From: Triplophysa rosa | Taxonomy: Eukaryota; Chordata; Actinopteri; Cypriniformes; Nemacheilidae | Length of the DNA stretch: 64,000 nt | Direction of reading: 5' to 3' | Assembly (NCBI RefSeq): GCF_024868665.1 | Contig: NC_079895.1 | Coordinates: 2,558,785 to 2,622,784 of the forward strand | Shown here: positions 23,354 through 35,675 of the stretch, one piece after another | Position numbering within the stretch: position 1 is the stretch's first letter | How the letters are laid out: each line of letters starts with the position of its first letter | Program-made: the position numbers and the translations under genes | Notes under the pieces: generated by a model | Database searches by the model: none | Seen by the model: only the letters and a program-made list of their open reading frames with translations | Told to the model about the DNA's origin: nothing

Positions 23354-24843
23354 CTGAGGATCGAGATTAAAACTGGAACGGTCAGCGATACACACACCAG
23401 AAACCCACTACACAGCTACTACGAAGAAAATTCCAGTGTAACATCGAAGGCACATTTAGCCTTCATAACAGAATCTGACAATGTCAAATTATTATTATCT
23501 CCATAACTATAACTTCTATCAATATGATGTTTTTGTGATGTTTTTGAACGTGTGATATTTTCTTAGACTGCAAAACAGTTTAACTAAACATTTAAAACTA
23601 CTAGATGTTATACATTTTTGCTTATTAACAGGTACAAACAGGGATATAGTTGCAGTTGATAAAATTGTATTTAAATTTGTCCCTTAAAAAACTTAATTAC
23701 GGTTTTATAAAGTGTTACAACCATGTTTTTTTTTTATTACCATTTGTGTTACCTTAGTTTAAATATAAATAGATAATTGTTAAACTATGGTTGTTATAGT
23801 GAAACAATTGTAAATTACATAACATATTTACTGTGGTAAATCCAGTGCTTATTCCCATCAGGGATAAAATATATTTTACACACACATCATATCACTAATG
23901 AAAGATTTGATGTTATCCCAATAAAACACATTTGTCCAGACTATAAAACTGACAATGCGAGTCGGTTATGAAACTTTCTTTCTCTGGGTTGGTTTATCTG
24001 TGAAATTAAATTTCTGTCAGGCACATAGTTTTGCTTAAAACATTTCTACTAATATTCCCCAAGAATTGAAGATATAGTTCATTTAACGTAAGTCAAGACC
24101 CAATATTTCGTCACACCAAGTAAAGCTCTCACAATGGGAGGCTTTATATCAAAAATAATAGCCAAACACATCGATTCTTGAAAAAGCAAGTTAAAGTTAA
24201 CACTGTTTTAGCCCACAGAAAATGCAATTCATAAATTGATAAAATGTATATGGAACACACTTAACAAACCTGTCCAACCTGACGTTTGTGAAAATTTCCC
24301 TTGCCCTACATACACAGGTCAACCATTCTGTTAAAATCTACCCTCATTACAGAAGTAACTAAACGTCTTACTATGTTTTTACCGTGTTTTCTTTACCACC
24401 CAACAACCATTACAAAAACATAATGTAATTCAAGTTTAAAACAGAATTCACAAACATAAGCAGCTGTTTGAAAACAGTACACAAAACCACACACATTTGT
24501 GTAAGGTTTGTCTAAAAACCATATAGTTACTGAGAAACAGACCTTGTGACAACTTCCCTGTGCCCTAAACCAAAATAACGTGCTTCAAAACTCAGTTTGA
24601 TAGAATGAGAAAAAAAATTAACAGAAAATGTAAACAGCACAAAACTTCACAGCAAAGTTTACTTACTAAAAATATGTATAAAACAAGTGCAAAAACGCCA
24701 AGGCCACCACTAAAGTAACACGATTAAACGTCCAAAAGCAGAACGTCGGAACAACCAAAAGCAAAAGTTGCTCGTAAAACATTTGAAGACAGCGAAGTGG
24801 ATGAAGTAAGTGCACTTGATAGCGTGCACCGCCGCGGACTCAC
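23354..24843. other. tank 5' intron
   Basis: AT-rich intron between the leader exon and the first coding exon. The part at 23690-23880 has ACCATG/CATGGT-type inverted pieces like the 12258 element, possibly a relic. Confidence 0.45.
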
Positions 24844-24965
24844 CTTCACTCCAAAACAGACCAAACACACAAACTTCTACGCAGTTTGGACATGGCGACG
24901 ATGCTAGGGTTTATTTCTGCGTTTAACGGGAGGAAATGAAGTATTTCATACAAATGTACATTCTG
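24844..24965 (-). other. tank: probable tank 5'UTR exon with a short upstream ORF
   Basis: A strong minus-strand donor, GAAG|GTGAGT, lies at 24844/24843 and would splice to the acceptor at 23353. The sequence upstream in the sense direction is CpG-containing, as expected for a start region. The exon holds a 15-codon upstream ORF (ATG 24893, TGA ending at 24846) that finishes two bases before the donor. The 5' boundary is not visible and the 24965 limit is nominal. Confidence 0.55.
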
Positions 24966-26113
24966 CATGTTTTACAATGAGCTGGGAACTTCCCTCGGGG
25001 AATCCCCACAACACGCCATCAACTTCCGTTTCATACAGCTCGACCAATCGCCACGCTTCCGCTTGTGTGCCTGTGTGTGTCTGCTTAACCATATTTCGGC
25101 GACAAATTCGTACCTGACAAACCCCAAACCTCCTGCTGGGGACGTCCTTTAAAGCAAAAACGCTTTGAAATATAGTAAATATTTTATATTTGTATTGTAA
25201 AAATAAACTATTTGTATTTGACTATAGATTTATAACTAGCTGGTAAAACAATTTGAGTCTGTGGAATGTCCCCATTTATAAAAATAAGTAGTGAGTATGT
25301 GTGTGACAGAAAGAGAGATAGAGAGACTTGATATACTTCCTTTAGTCTACATGTAGCAGACTTGTGTAATTGATAGTTTTCTGCTATTTAAATTAGAATT
25401 TTTGTAAATATCTGTTTACATTCTATTTTATTTTATTTTGCACTCAAATACTATTTGCACCAAATACTTGTACGCAGCCGCAAGTGCAATACAAAATGTG
25501 CCATTTTTGCCATAAAGCACATTTAAATTGACAAAGTGTGTGTGTCCTGGTTTAGTTTGCAAGGGCCAGAAATCCTCTCTCTTACATTTAAACATTATGA
25601 CTTTAACTTTTACCGGTGCTTACAAGATAAAGTTACATACATAAAGATCAAATTTCTCTTAATTCAATGCAATGCACGTTTCTGTGAGGGTTAGGCTCGG
25701 GGGATAAAACATATAATTAGACTTATGAAATCTGCAAGTCTATGATCTTATAAATCATCCAAATGTTCTTTTGCTTCAGATCTGATATCAACATGTTTAT
25801 GTGAATGTGAGGTTTGGGGTTAGAATAAAGGTTGGGGTTTAGCAAATGTCAACACCTCCGTATAAAACCACTGTGGCACTGAGATGTCCTCACTAATACA
25901 ATGAAACCAGTGTGTGTGTGCGTCCAGGCCCACTTGTCTGAGTTGTTTGGTCTGTTATAAATTTCACCCGGGTTCAAAGCTGTAGGTTTTGATATATAAA
26001 TAAATAAATAACAGATATATTGCCATTATTAATAATTGTGTTATTGTCAGTGTAGAGATTGTTCAAGACAATTGTTCAATTGTCTTTGAAATTAGTTGAC
26101 TACTAACATGTAA
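24966..26113. other. intergenic, upstream of tank
   Basis: The first 150 bp may belong to the tank promoter. The remainder is AT-rich with short TG runs and nothing recognised. Confidence 0.4.
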
Positions 26114-26540
26114 GCTAAGCACCTGGATCAGTACCTGGATGGGAGACCTCCTGGGAAAGCTAGCTTGCTGCTGGAAGAGGTGTTAGTGAGTCCACCAGGG
26201 GGTGCTCAAGCTGTGGTCTGTGTGGGTCCTAATGTCCCAGTAATCTCCTTTAAGAGTAGGGGCGTAACCCCAGTGTCCTGGCCAGATTCCCTCCATTGGC
26301 CTTTGTCAATCAAGGCCTCCTAATAATCCCCTCCCTCTGAATTGGCTCTATATCTCTCTCCTCTCCACCTATAGCTGGTGTGTGATGACCGCACTGGCCT
26401 TCATCCATAGCATCATCCAGGTGGAAGCTGCACACTGGTGGTGGTTGAGGAGAGACCTCCCTCATATGATTGTAAAGAGCATTGTAAAGAGTACACAATA
26501 AAGCGCTATATAAATGCCTCATTCATTCATGTATAAAGAT
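26114..26540 (+). mobile_element. 5S-rRNA-derived SINE (SINE3 type), head truncated
   Basis: GCTAAGCACCTGGATCAGTA and CCTGGATGGGAGACC are the 3' half of a 5S rRNA gene, including its internal control region. The 3' end (CACAATAAAGCGCTATATAA, then ATGC) is the tail shared with fish CR1/SINE3 elements. The first ~50 bases of the 5S head are missing. Confidence 0.85.
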
Positions 26541-26575
26541 AAATGCCTCATTCATTCATTCATGTATAAAGTCAT
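26505..26575. repeat. short tandem duplication at the SINE3 tail
   Basis: AAATGCCTCATTCATTCATG followed by TATAAAG occurs twice, with ATTC expansion in the second copy. Confidence 0.8.
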
Positions 26576-27489
26576 TCTACTGTTTCTATCCCTATTAGAA
26601 AATGATCAATATTTCTTCATTTACATTTTTTCTTCAACCACAAAGTAACCCCAACCCCTGTGTTTCCAACATCGGTGTGATATAATGAGCAAATATGCCT
26701 ATTTTAAATACATGCAAATAGCTTGTGTCCACACAACACAATTTATTAACACTTAAACATTATTCGACTGAATTCTAAAAACATAAAACAACCATTTCAC
26801 AATACAGAACGAACAGACAAGCCTTGTCAAAGATGTAAAGGAAGTGTTTTCATTTTCTGCTGGTGGAATTAAAAACATTCAGAGATTTGCCATCAGCCAT
26901 CTGTGCTGTCACAGAATGCAGCTGGATCAGGTAACAAATGTCTGTACACTCTGCACACCAATCACTAGTGAGTGCTTCATTTTCTACTAAACCTGCTTAA
27001 TATTACTTAATGAATACATTGAGCACTGTCATTAAAAATACAGAGAATTATAGCAGATGTTGGGTAAAAGCAGTGGCTCACAGACTAATATTTGAGTTAC
27101 TTTGTAGCTCGGCTGTGTAAACAGCATCCATTTCATTGCACTTGACCTTTTCGGCCTGCAGAACTTTAACCTTTCCATGATTGAGAACGTAAACAGAAAT
27201 GGCCGCAAGCGCGCGCGCACACACGGATGCGATGTCTACATCATGACATGACCTCTAGATGGCAGTGTTGCTCATGTGACACTCGGTTCGAATTTACAAC
27301 AGGAGGTTTGGGGTTTTGCCTCAGGCTATGTGCTCAAGTGTTGGTTTGGTAACAAAATGATTGAGTAAGGCCACATTGAAAAATTCAGATAATGGCATTG
27401 TCGTGATTCTGAAGACCCCTCTAATGAAAATATGTGTTTTCAACTGGTCCCAAAAATTATATTTTTGTTGTTATGAAGGCAATAGTAAT
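26576..27489. other. intergenic, nothing recognised
   Basis: AT-rich except for a small CpG patch at 27195-27230 (GCGCGCGCGC with ACACAC). Confidence 0.45.
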
Positions 27490-27616
27490 ATTTATGCATT
27501 TAGCAGTTACTTTTATTAAGAGTGACTCACAGTGTATTTAATATTTACATATTTTTAATGTTTGCTCCCTGAGATTCGAACCCGCAACCTTTGTGCCGCT
27601 ATCACAATGCTTTGTT
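27490..27616 (-). repeat. tRNA-SINE, reverse orientation, diverged
   Basis: TTTATGCATTTAGCAGTTAC (tail), CTGAGATTCGAACCCGCAAC (reverse B box) and GCCGCTATCACAATGC follow in the expected order. Confidence 0.7.
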
Positions 27617-30600
27617 GGAAAATTTGATTAGAAAAACATGAAAAACAAAATATACTCAATATGTAACAATTCAGCATCTGCGGCTACAAAGCTGAACATT
27701 TTCTGTTCATTTTGATCATTTCCTAACAAGTATTTTTTGCCGTTAGTAATTAAATTGTCCCTATTTAGGTGTGTCACTACAGGTATGATTCACAAATAAT
27801 TCTTCAATGAGGTGAATTCACTTTGCAGTCACAGCCACCTTTTTAAGCACAATTATACTGAAACTGAACCAGTCTGGTTTTAGAAGCTTAGCGCAGTAAA
27901 ATCTGTCCAACACGTCACCTTAGACTGCCTCACCTGTAGCCCAAAGAGTGAGTTTGCATTCTTCACATTCCTCAGTTGAGACATCCACCACACAGTATGT
28001 ACTTATCAGCGCATACTGCATATCAACAATCCACACACGCGTAGCTATCCCAGGTGCATAAATTAATGTTTGACTTCACACATTTCTCTGTATGTCCAGA
28101 AGACCTGCTGTCAGCAGATGGATAAAAATATTTTTTTTCTGGATTATAAGCATTCCTCTTTTGCTTTGTTCTTGTTCTGCTTTTTGGCACTTGCACATTA
28201 ATTGGCTCTTTAGGTTTGTTTCAATCCTCTGGAAAGATGCCCTGCCTAAGGCACGTGTTTACCGTGTTAGAAGTCTTGTAAATAATTTAAAATGGAATGT
28301 TCACATTAAATTAGCTATCAGAAAAGCAAAGCATTTACCACGTTATAATGTTGGTAATTTACAAAATGAAAAAAAAAATTCACAGAGACAAACTAAAGCC
28401 GGTGTCTGGTCCTGGATTAAAGTACAATGTCAATATTAATTCACCATTATAAATCCTTTTTGGTCCGAGACTAAATCTGCTTAATCTTCATCCAGGAAAG
28501 CAGTGCAGATTTAAAGTATAAATCTACACAGATATAATGTTCACATGCTCTTTTGTAGGATTTCCTTTTGGTTTATTGGGGTTTTATGAGCTTAGACCAT
28601 GTGGTTTTATCAGTCAATCTACACAAAGGAAAGGGAAGGTTTTCAGGGAAGGTATCTTAGCTCCTCAGCAGACTCCACCTTTACATTTAAACAGCACACA
28701 CGCTCCTCAGATGTTTGGCATTCCTGTCTTCTTGACTGACAGGACTGAAGGCTGCTCTCTTACTGAAGGGAAGTACAATTTGATCTTACAAACGTGCTAT
28801 AAAAGAAAAACACTTAGACTACAGTTAAAAAGTTTTGGGTCTCCTAATCATTTTTTTTTCTTTATTTACTCTTTCATTTTAGAATATTAGTAAAAAATCA
28901 CACAAATTAAACTGTACGTAATGTTCTCTTGTTATTTTATCAAGTTTCTTAAGGACTCACCCTGCTATTTAAACAACATTAAAGGGGTTACATCTCTTTT
29001 GGCCTGGGCTCTTATTGGCTGATTTTTTGTTCAAATCATTTAAATGTAAAGTTTTCCATAGTGTTTGTTTAGTAATAAAAGTAATATATTGGCACTTTTT
29101 TTTATATTTTATACTTTTTTTTCATTTTAGAAAATGATCACGAGAAGCATTTTAGTCAAGTCACCCTAACTGCTGGTTTCTATATGAACATATGTGTTTT
29201 TATTTTTAACACATACAGTACAGACATTGCAGCAATCGGCCTGTTCTGCAGAAATGAAAGACAGATGAGATTTTCATTTCCTGAAGAAAACAGCAGAGCT
29301 TGCAAGGCATTAAAAAGATTGTGTTAAATATAATTGAAGGTAATTTAAGTTCAAGGCTTTTTAAGTAAAATGCTGCATTAGTGTTGTAGCCACGTCATTC
29401 ACTGTGTATAAATATAAAGAAAAAATGCATCGAACAAAAATGCAAAAAACAGAATTAAATAGCAGTGTTTGGGTTTGTACATTAAGTGGTTGATGCTGAA
29501 CAAACTCAAAGTTTGTGACTTTATAAGAACCTGTGAACAAAATGTTTGTGTTTATTTATACACAGTACACACTGTAATAATTTGATATAAGTGAAGATCT
29601 GTGGAGGTCTGTAATGGAATGGGAATCTAAAGCAGGTTAGTCTGATGCCTCTGAGTCTGTTACACTGAATAATTCATGATGGTATCGGGGGAAATGGAGA
29701 GGTGAACTGCTTCATCATGGTTTCTGAGACAGGCATTTTTCTTTCTGTGTTGGCATGAATGTGTTAATATGACCGTTTATGTATGTTCTATGACTACGGG
29801 TTACACACATATATATTTTTGTTGTACAGGCCTCTGTTTGTTTCATATTATATATTTTGCTCAGCTGTATGATCCAATTAAAGCCAGTTATGTTCGATCA
29901 CCTCTGGAAATCAACCAAACCATCTGAGCGGTGCTTACAAAAAGTAACCTGAATCAGATCTTCGTCCTGTCTGAAGCCAAAGTATGCTGTCAGCAAGACT
30001 TCAGTACAGACAACTGCAGAATGGGTCAGTGGGTTCAAATTTGGAACTTGGCACACCATTCTGGCAGTATGAAAAGTCAGTAGGATACAGAGCAGTATAT
30101 TACTTCACAATTTTGGCAGTAAAATGCTCCTAAATTTTTTTTTGCTGTGAATCGCATGAAATAAACCTCAGAAATGTTTCATCGCATGATATGAAGCAGA
30201 TTTGCCCAACATAAAGTCTACGCTTAAAACAATTGTGAGTTTTTGCAGTGTGCCATGATGGCAATAAAACGCCCTACCAATATTGTCAATGTTAATTCTC
30301 ATTTCACTGTCATTATTAAAATGCACAAATTCCTTTGTTGCATTTACCTTTCCCAGCATCAGATACCACAAATGCTACCACGAAGTATAAATTCTTTATT
30401 GTTGAACTGACAAAAAGTTCTCACCATAAAGAGAATAGAGGGATGTGCTTAACCGTCATTAAAACACCGTCACAAAGCAAACAAAAAACAAACATTTCTG
30501 ATTCTGATTTTCCTTGTATACAAAGAAGACCGGAGGAAGAAGATTATCAGATGAATATTTCTTTACTTCTAAAGATGCAAACATTCATTCACTTTTACTT

Positions 30601-30946
30601 TAAATGCATCTCTCCTTTACAAAGCACTGTTTTGTTTTTATAGCTGTCTGGCACCACATGACTGCCTCAGGATTTGCTTTGAAATGTTATGGTCTTCTGC
30701 CAAAAGCCTTCTAGGAAATATCCATACATTTACTGTTCATCTACAGCACAGTGACAACATTTAATTCACAAAAAGAATTCCTGAAATGCCTCAAGGGGAC
30801 GGATCATTAAAGTATTTTAATGCAAACATCATTTGCCCTCTTGATGTCCAAAATCTGTGTGCCGGGTCTTCATAAAGCCGTTTTTCACACAACAACAGCT
30901 GAGTAAATAATGAAAAAGTAGAAATTATGAGGTTTGAAATGACAGG
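27617..30946. other. intergenic between tank and rbms1
   Basis: A long AT-rich stretch. ORFs of 115 and 117 codons at 28092-28439 and 28537-28890 (plus) have no recognised domain and look like chance. No repeat family I can name. Confidence 0.45.
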
Positions 30947-31256
30947 TGTGACACCTTTGTTGGTCCCTAGTCCTGTATTCCCCGTTTTTGCCCCAATGAT
31001 GTTCTTTTGCCACACTCCCTCACCTGTCCCTCCTTGTTTTTGCCTGCACCTGTCCCTCATCAGAGATTATTGACTTTCACACCTGCACCCCATCATCCCG
31101 ACACTATATGTACTCTCTGTTGGCCACTTTTCTTTGTTTAGTCTTTAATGTAACTTGTGTGTGTTTTGGTCCTCCAAAGAGCTTTTGGTCCTTGTGTTTT
31201 GGGTATTATTAAAGGATTATTGTTTGGAATCATCTCGTGTGGAGTAAACCGTTACA
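30947..31256 (+). mobile_element. solo LTR with 5-bp target-site duplication
   Basis: The 310-bp unit begins TGTGACACC and ends CCGTTACA, so it has the TGT...ACA inverted termini of retroelement LTRs. It is flanked by ACAGG at 30942-30946 and 31257-31261. A TATTAAAGG near the end may be a polyadenylation signal. No internal retroelement genes adjoin it, so it is a recombined solo LTR; the family is unknown to me. Confidence 0.7.
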
Positions 31257-31261
31257 ACAGG

Positions 31262-32540
31262 AGAGTGATTGAATAATGGATAAAATATTCCTTGAATTTG
31301 CATCTAAACTGTAGCCTTCCTGTGTTGCAAAAAGTAGGTCAAAATGTAATTGCTTGATTTCTGTTTACTTAAAATGTTAAGCTTGGCTTTTTATTATTTT
31401 GAAGCGCAATTTTATCTTGAACCCAACACTGAAGACAGACATCTATAAAATCACTCGCTAAGGTTAAAATAAAACCCACAAAAATTCAGCCCCACAATTA
31501 AACTGACTACCAGAAGTTCTGTTTCTTTACAGAGCACTGCAGTTTCCCTTTCATAACAGAGCTGTATCTATAGTCTTTGGTGAATTCAAAAGATCATTAA
31601 AGTTAAGAACGACGTCCCCCATCTGAGCTGCATTAAAAATACAGCCCTAACAATGTTTCTCAGAAACAGCTCTCACATCTTGGCCGGGCTTTACTATACT
31701 GCTCCAAGTCACGCTCTTGAAATCTTACATCATACATTGTTTTACGGTGAAGCAACGCCTGTTTCAGTATTAAGACAAACTTGAGTGAATTGTTACAGGC
31801 AGTCTGGTCCAAAGGTGCTGAGTTTGGGCCAAAAGTGTCTTATTGTTCTTTACAACTCTTTCGCACACAATCGCCATGTTGCTCTTGTTCAAGTGATTTC
31901 GCAATCTCTTCTTGTTTTAATAAATAAAACGATTAAACAGAAAAAGAAATATTTTGTCTTATAAAATATTAAGAAATATTAAAAAAAGGGAATTTTGTCT
32001 TCCTATATTGTCTTCTAAACTCAGAGCAAGTTTATAATCATTTATGAATGTTTTTTACTTCGAAAATAACGCTTTTGGGAAACATTGAAAGACCCCCCCA
32101 TCGGACCCTGTGAGCAACGTGTTGTTGTGACAGTAGCTAACGCTTGCTGCTTTCCAATCAATGACCTGACAGCTCTCGCCTCTGCTGGGCAATGATTTGC
32201 AACTGTAAACAAACATAGCCATCTGCCCACCGGCCTGCATATCTCTCCCCTCTCATACACAGCATTCCCACACCCTCCCTTCAGGTCAAAGCCCCACTTT
32301 AATCACCACACACGCATTCACTTCCCTGTAATTAAACGAGAGCTGTTTGTGCGTGTACTTTGGGGACAAATGTGAGTTACTGTTCTTGTTTGCTTGAGTT
32401 GGGAAAACACACAAAACGTCTCTCGGCACTTTCTGTTCAAACAGAAGAAACTAAAGAAACTACAGTGGCTGAAACATAATGTTTGTGTTCTGACTGCTAA
32501 CTTACCGAAGTTTAACAATGCAAGTCAATTGACAAGCTGG

Positions 32541-32544
<4 letters not shown>
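31262..32544. other. intergenic, nothing recognised
   Basis: No coding or repeat signal beyond ordinary AT-rich sequence; 32040-32340 is somewhat GC-richer. Confidence 0.45.
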
Positions 32545-32623
<79 letters not shown>

Positions 32624-32660
32624 CGTGTGTGTGCGTGTGTCTGTGTGTGTGTGTGTGTGT

Positions 32661-32705
<45 letters not shown>

Positions 32706-32730
32706 CGTGTGTGTGTGTGTGTGTGTGTGT
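32545..32730. repeat. (TG)n microsatellite, ~186 bp, interrupted
   Basis: Nearly pure TG with a few GC or CT interruptions (GGCGTG, GTCTG, GCGTGCG). Frames reading CVCV or HTHT across it are artefacts. Confidence 0.98.
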
Positions 32731-32929
32731 TTTTGCATAAAAAAAATAAAGAAACTTCAAGGTCTGAGATAGGACATTATTATCAATTAAGCAAACCCTC
32801 AACTGTGAATGATATATTTTGCAATGCAAACTAAATAAACCAAATAAGACTAAAATGGTATTAAAATAATTCATTGTTCTCACCCTTACAAAAGAACAAT
32901 CACAAATGAGTTCTCTTTAATGTTTTACT

Positions 32930-33300
32930 GTAATCATTTCTCCTTGACATCACTGAGATTACAGTAGATGGAGTGCAAAATGGAAACCTTTTCTTACGTC
33001 TTCTGCATCGCAGATATTTCTCTGAAGAAAAACAGTCTGAAATCTCACAAAATGTCTGTCATTAGAGTTTCAGAAGAGATCTCAAAAAGCTTTCCTGTAG
33101 CTCAGTGGTAAGAGCGTGGCGTTAACAACGCCAAGGTTGTGGGTTGGATCCCAGGAGATTGCACATACTTAGAAAGAAAATGAATAGGATAATGCAATGT
33201 AAGTCGCTTGCGTCTGCCATATGCATGAATGTAAATGTGTCAAACTGAGCTCAGATCTCTCAAGTCTGCAATCAAAAGTCAATACTATTAAAGATCTCAA
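32930..33300. repeat. copy A of an unnamed local repeat, split by a SINE
   Basis: The segments 32940-33085 and 33240-33295 are together similar to 34262-34440 (shared pieces include GAAATCTCACAA, AAGAGATCTCAA and ATCAAAAGTCAATA). The SINE at 33093-33236 lies exactly between the two halves. Confidence 0.75.
33093..33236 (+). mobile_element. tRNA-derived SINE with A and B boxes
   Basis: TAGCTCAGTGG (33098-33108) is a perfect pol III A box. GGTTGGATCC (33142-33151) is a B box with one change from GGTTCGATCC. The tail has AATGTAAGTCGCTTGCGTCT and ATGCATGAATGTAA, the common cyprinid SINE end. It is not a functional tRNA: no closed acceptor stem is seen. Confidence 0.88.
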
Positions 33301-33422
33301 ACATTTCTCATCACATTTACTCAAATCCAGATTATTTGACCTCTACAATCTACATTCATTTTACACCTCCATACTCTTCATAGATTTGAACAATTGCCTC
33401 ATTTGTTTAATTTCCTCTAAGG

Positions 33423-33890
33423 CAGCGGTTCTCAAAGTGTGGCGAATAGAGACGTGACAAAAGGGAGGAAATTTGGTCGTTTTTTTTGCCCATCTTTATT
33501 AATTCCTTTATTTATTGACCATACACTCAAAACAACGGCCCATTTAAATGTAAGCCTTAGATTCAACATCAGACTGCGAAGAAAATATCACATGGAACCA
33601 TAGTAGCCTACGAGAATGATTTCACGTCGGAATGTTAATTGAAGTGGAACACAAACTTTAATGTGGAGAGGAGGTAGGCGGTAGCGGTTATAAAAGTTAG
33701 CAATGGATAAGTTTGTGACATGGAATGAAAAGAGAACTGGAAATTTGGCACAAGCAGACAAAACTAAGACAGACACTGAGTGGACCTAAAGTTTATTACC
33801 ATTTTGTTGGGGCGATTGGGGACAGGTGGGGCTCGGAACCCTTCTGTACCTCCAAAGTGGGGAATGGCAGAAAAAGTTTGAGAAACAGTG
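33423..33890. mobile_element. non-autonomous hAT-type element with perfect 8-bp duplication
   Basis: The ends CAGCGGTTCTCAAAG and (reverse) CACTGTTTCTCAAAC are hAT-type inverted repeats. CTCTAAGG occurs at both 33415-33422 and 33891-33898 as the 8-bp target duplication. The 468-bp interior has no transposase. Confidence 0.9.
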
Positions 33891-34261
33891 CTCTAAGGTA
33901 ATTGGAAAGTCTTGGTACAGATCCAGAATCACGTGCAACGGTCTCACACCTCATTATTCTTCACTAGTTCTACTCTCCATGTGGAAAGAGCTCCATCAAT
34001 CCATTGATAACACTTCTGTAGTCAGTGTTACAGTTACACTTTGCTCTTTTGAAGTCACGTCAGACGTCATTAGTGTTAGAAAAGTGTCTTCCCAAGCTGC
34101 TTTGATCTATAGTAGTTACATGTTTCTTTCTGCCACTTCTCATATTTTCAAATATAATCTTTTCTGCTTCACTGACATGACAAAACCTTCATTGCATTAC
34201 TAAAGTGTTTGCAAAGCAGCTATAAACAATGAGAAAAAACTGATGATATCTCTTTACATTT

Positions 34262-34440
34262 CAATGATTTCTCCTGAGAATAAATGGAGAGCAAATGGAA
34301 ACTTCTCAGAAATTTCTCCTGAGAAAAACAGCCAGAAATCTCACAATTGTCTCTTAGTTTCGGAAGAGATCTCAACAGTATCACGACCTGAGCTGAGATT
34401 GGTCAAGTCTGTGATCAAAAGTCAATATTTTTTAAGATTT
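34262..34440. repeat. copy B of the unnamed local repeat, SINE-free
   Basis: It aligns by eye with copy A at 32940-33295 without the SINE, giving the empty-site version. Confidence 0.75.
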
Positions 34441-34653
34441 TAATATAAATTTAGGATTTTTTTTACTAAAGTAAAACTGAGAACTCCATGAAATAATCAA
34501 ATTTTATTAAAGCTATCACATATATATCAGCTTTATATTTGCCTCCTTTTTGTTAGCAGTGTTGGTCTTTAAAAATCATAACATGTAACTTGAAAAGGTG
34601 CAATTAATGAACTTTGACATCAATGGTCCTTATCTATGTTTCTATCAATCAAG

Positions 34654-34676
34654 CTCTCTCTCTCTCTCTCTCTCAG
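34654..34676. repeat. (TC)n microsatellite
   Basis: About eleven TC units. A GC-balanced single-copy block (34680-34960) follows and may be regulatory. Confidence 0.9.
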
Positions 34677-35014
34677 ATTCTTCCGCTCGCCCTCATTACA
34701 GACACAATCAGAGCGACACGCTGACACACCGGTGCGGGCGAGTCTTTGACACATCAGATGCTTTTCCCCGCATGTCTGAGAGGCCACAGAATAAACACAC
34801 TGCTGTAGGTCTGCGATGAGAGGGGCTCAGAGAAAGGGCAGCGCTGAGAGCCAGGCCGCTGAGAGTCTCGAGGGAGGGGAGACGTAATGAGGAATCTTGT
34901 TCTGGAATGCAGAGAGAACACTCAAAGGTCTCATTTCAAAGAGCCACAGCATGAGCCGACAGAAAGACAATGAAATGTTAGGAGTCTTATTGCTAGGAAG
35001 ATTTTAAGTATAGT

Positions 35015-35035
35015 TTTATTATTATTATTATTATT
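35015..35035. repeat. (ATT)n microsatellite
   Basis: Six ATT units. Confidence 0.85.
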
Positions 35036-35563
35036 TAACTCACCGGTAAACTCATAATGTTAGTAAAGTTCTTTTTACCCCAAAAGCTGCCTTAATTTAG
35101 TTTTTCCATGACCATTTTCCATCTCCTTTTAGAAGTAAACAAGCTATTTTTTTCCGCTATGCCTTTAAGGCTTCTATGTAAACAATCTGTTTAAGTGAAA
35201 TGAGATACAGAGCTCTGCTGCACTTACTCACAAGCTGCAAGTTTGACACTAAAAACACTCAGAACACCTTAGCAACCGCATACCAACGCCCTGGCAATCA
35301 CCCACAACACCCTGGCATACTAGCAATGAGTTCTGCATGCTCAAAATTTCTTCAGAAAATAGAAAAATCTAGTTTTACAAGAAATTTAAAAGAAATCTCC
35401 TGAACACTGACACAAAGTGGATTTCTTGATCTTGATTTTCTGCTCTATTTTGTTATTTTAAAACAGATGCAACTGACATCATTTTAACTCAAAAGTTTCT
35501 CCTATTTATGGAATAATATTTCTTTCAGTGCGCCAACCTATTAAAAAGAAACAGATTGGTTCA

Positions 35564-35675
35564 TTGGTTCGATCCCAGGGGATTGCACATAGTCAGAAAC
35601 AAATGTATAGTACAATGCAATGTAAGTCGCTTTGGATAAAAGCATCTGCCAAATGCATAAATGTAATGCAATCAT
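35564..35675 (+). repeat. tRNA-SINE, 5' truncated
   Basis: It starts near a perfect B box GGTTCGATCC (35566-35575) and runs to the tail GTAAGTCGCTTTGGATAAAA and AATGCATAAATGTAA. The A box is missing. Confidence 0.8.

Noticed and set aside
26114..26170. A 5S rRNA gene
   Set aside because: Only the 3' half of 5S is present and it runs into a SINE3-type body and tail.
28092..28890. Two plus-strand ORFs of 115 and 117 codons
   Set aside because: No recognised domain and no splice context; composition matches surrounding AT-rich DNA.
32394..32883. ORFs of 64-146 codons rich in Cys-Val or His-Thr
   Set aside because: They are translations of the TG microsatellite in all frames.
33093..33165. A tRNA gene
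   Set aside because: A and B boxes are present, but no closed acceptor stem or clean cloverleaf is seen, and the SINE tail follows.
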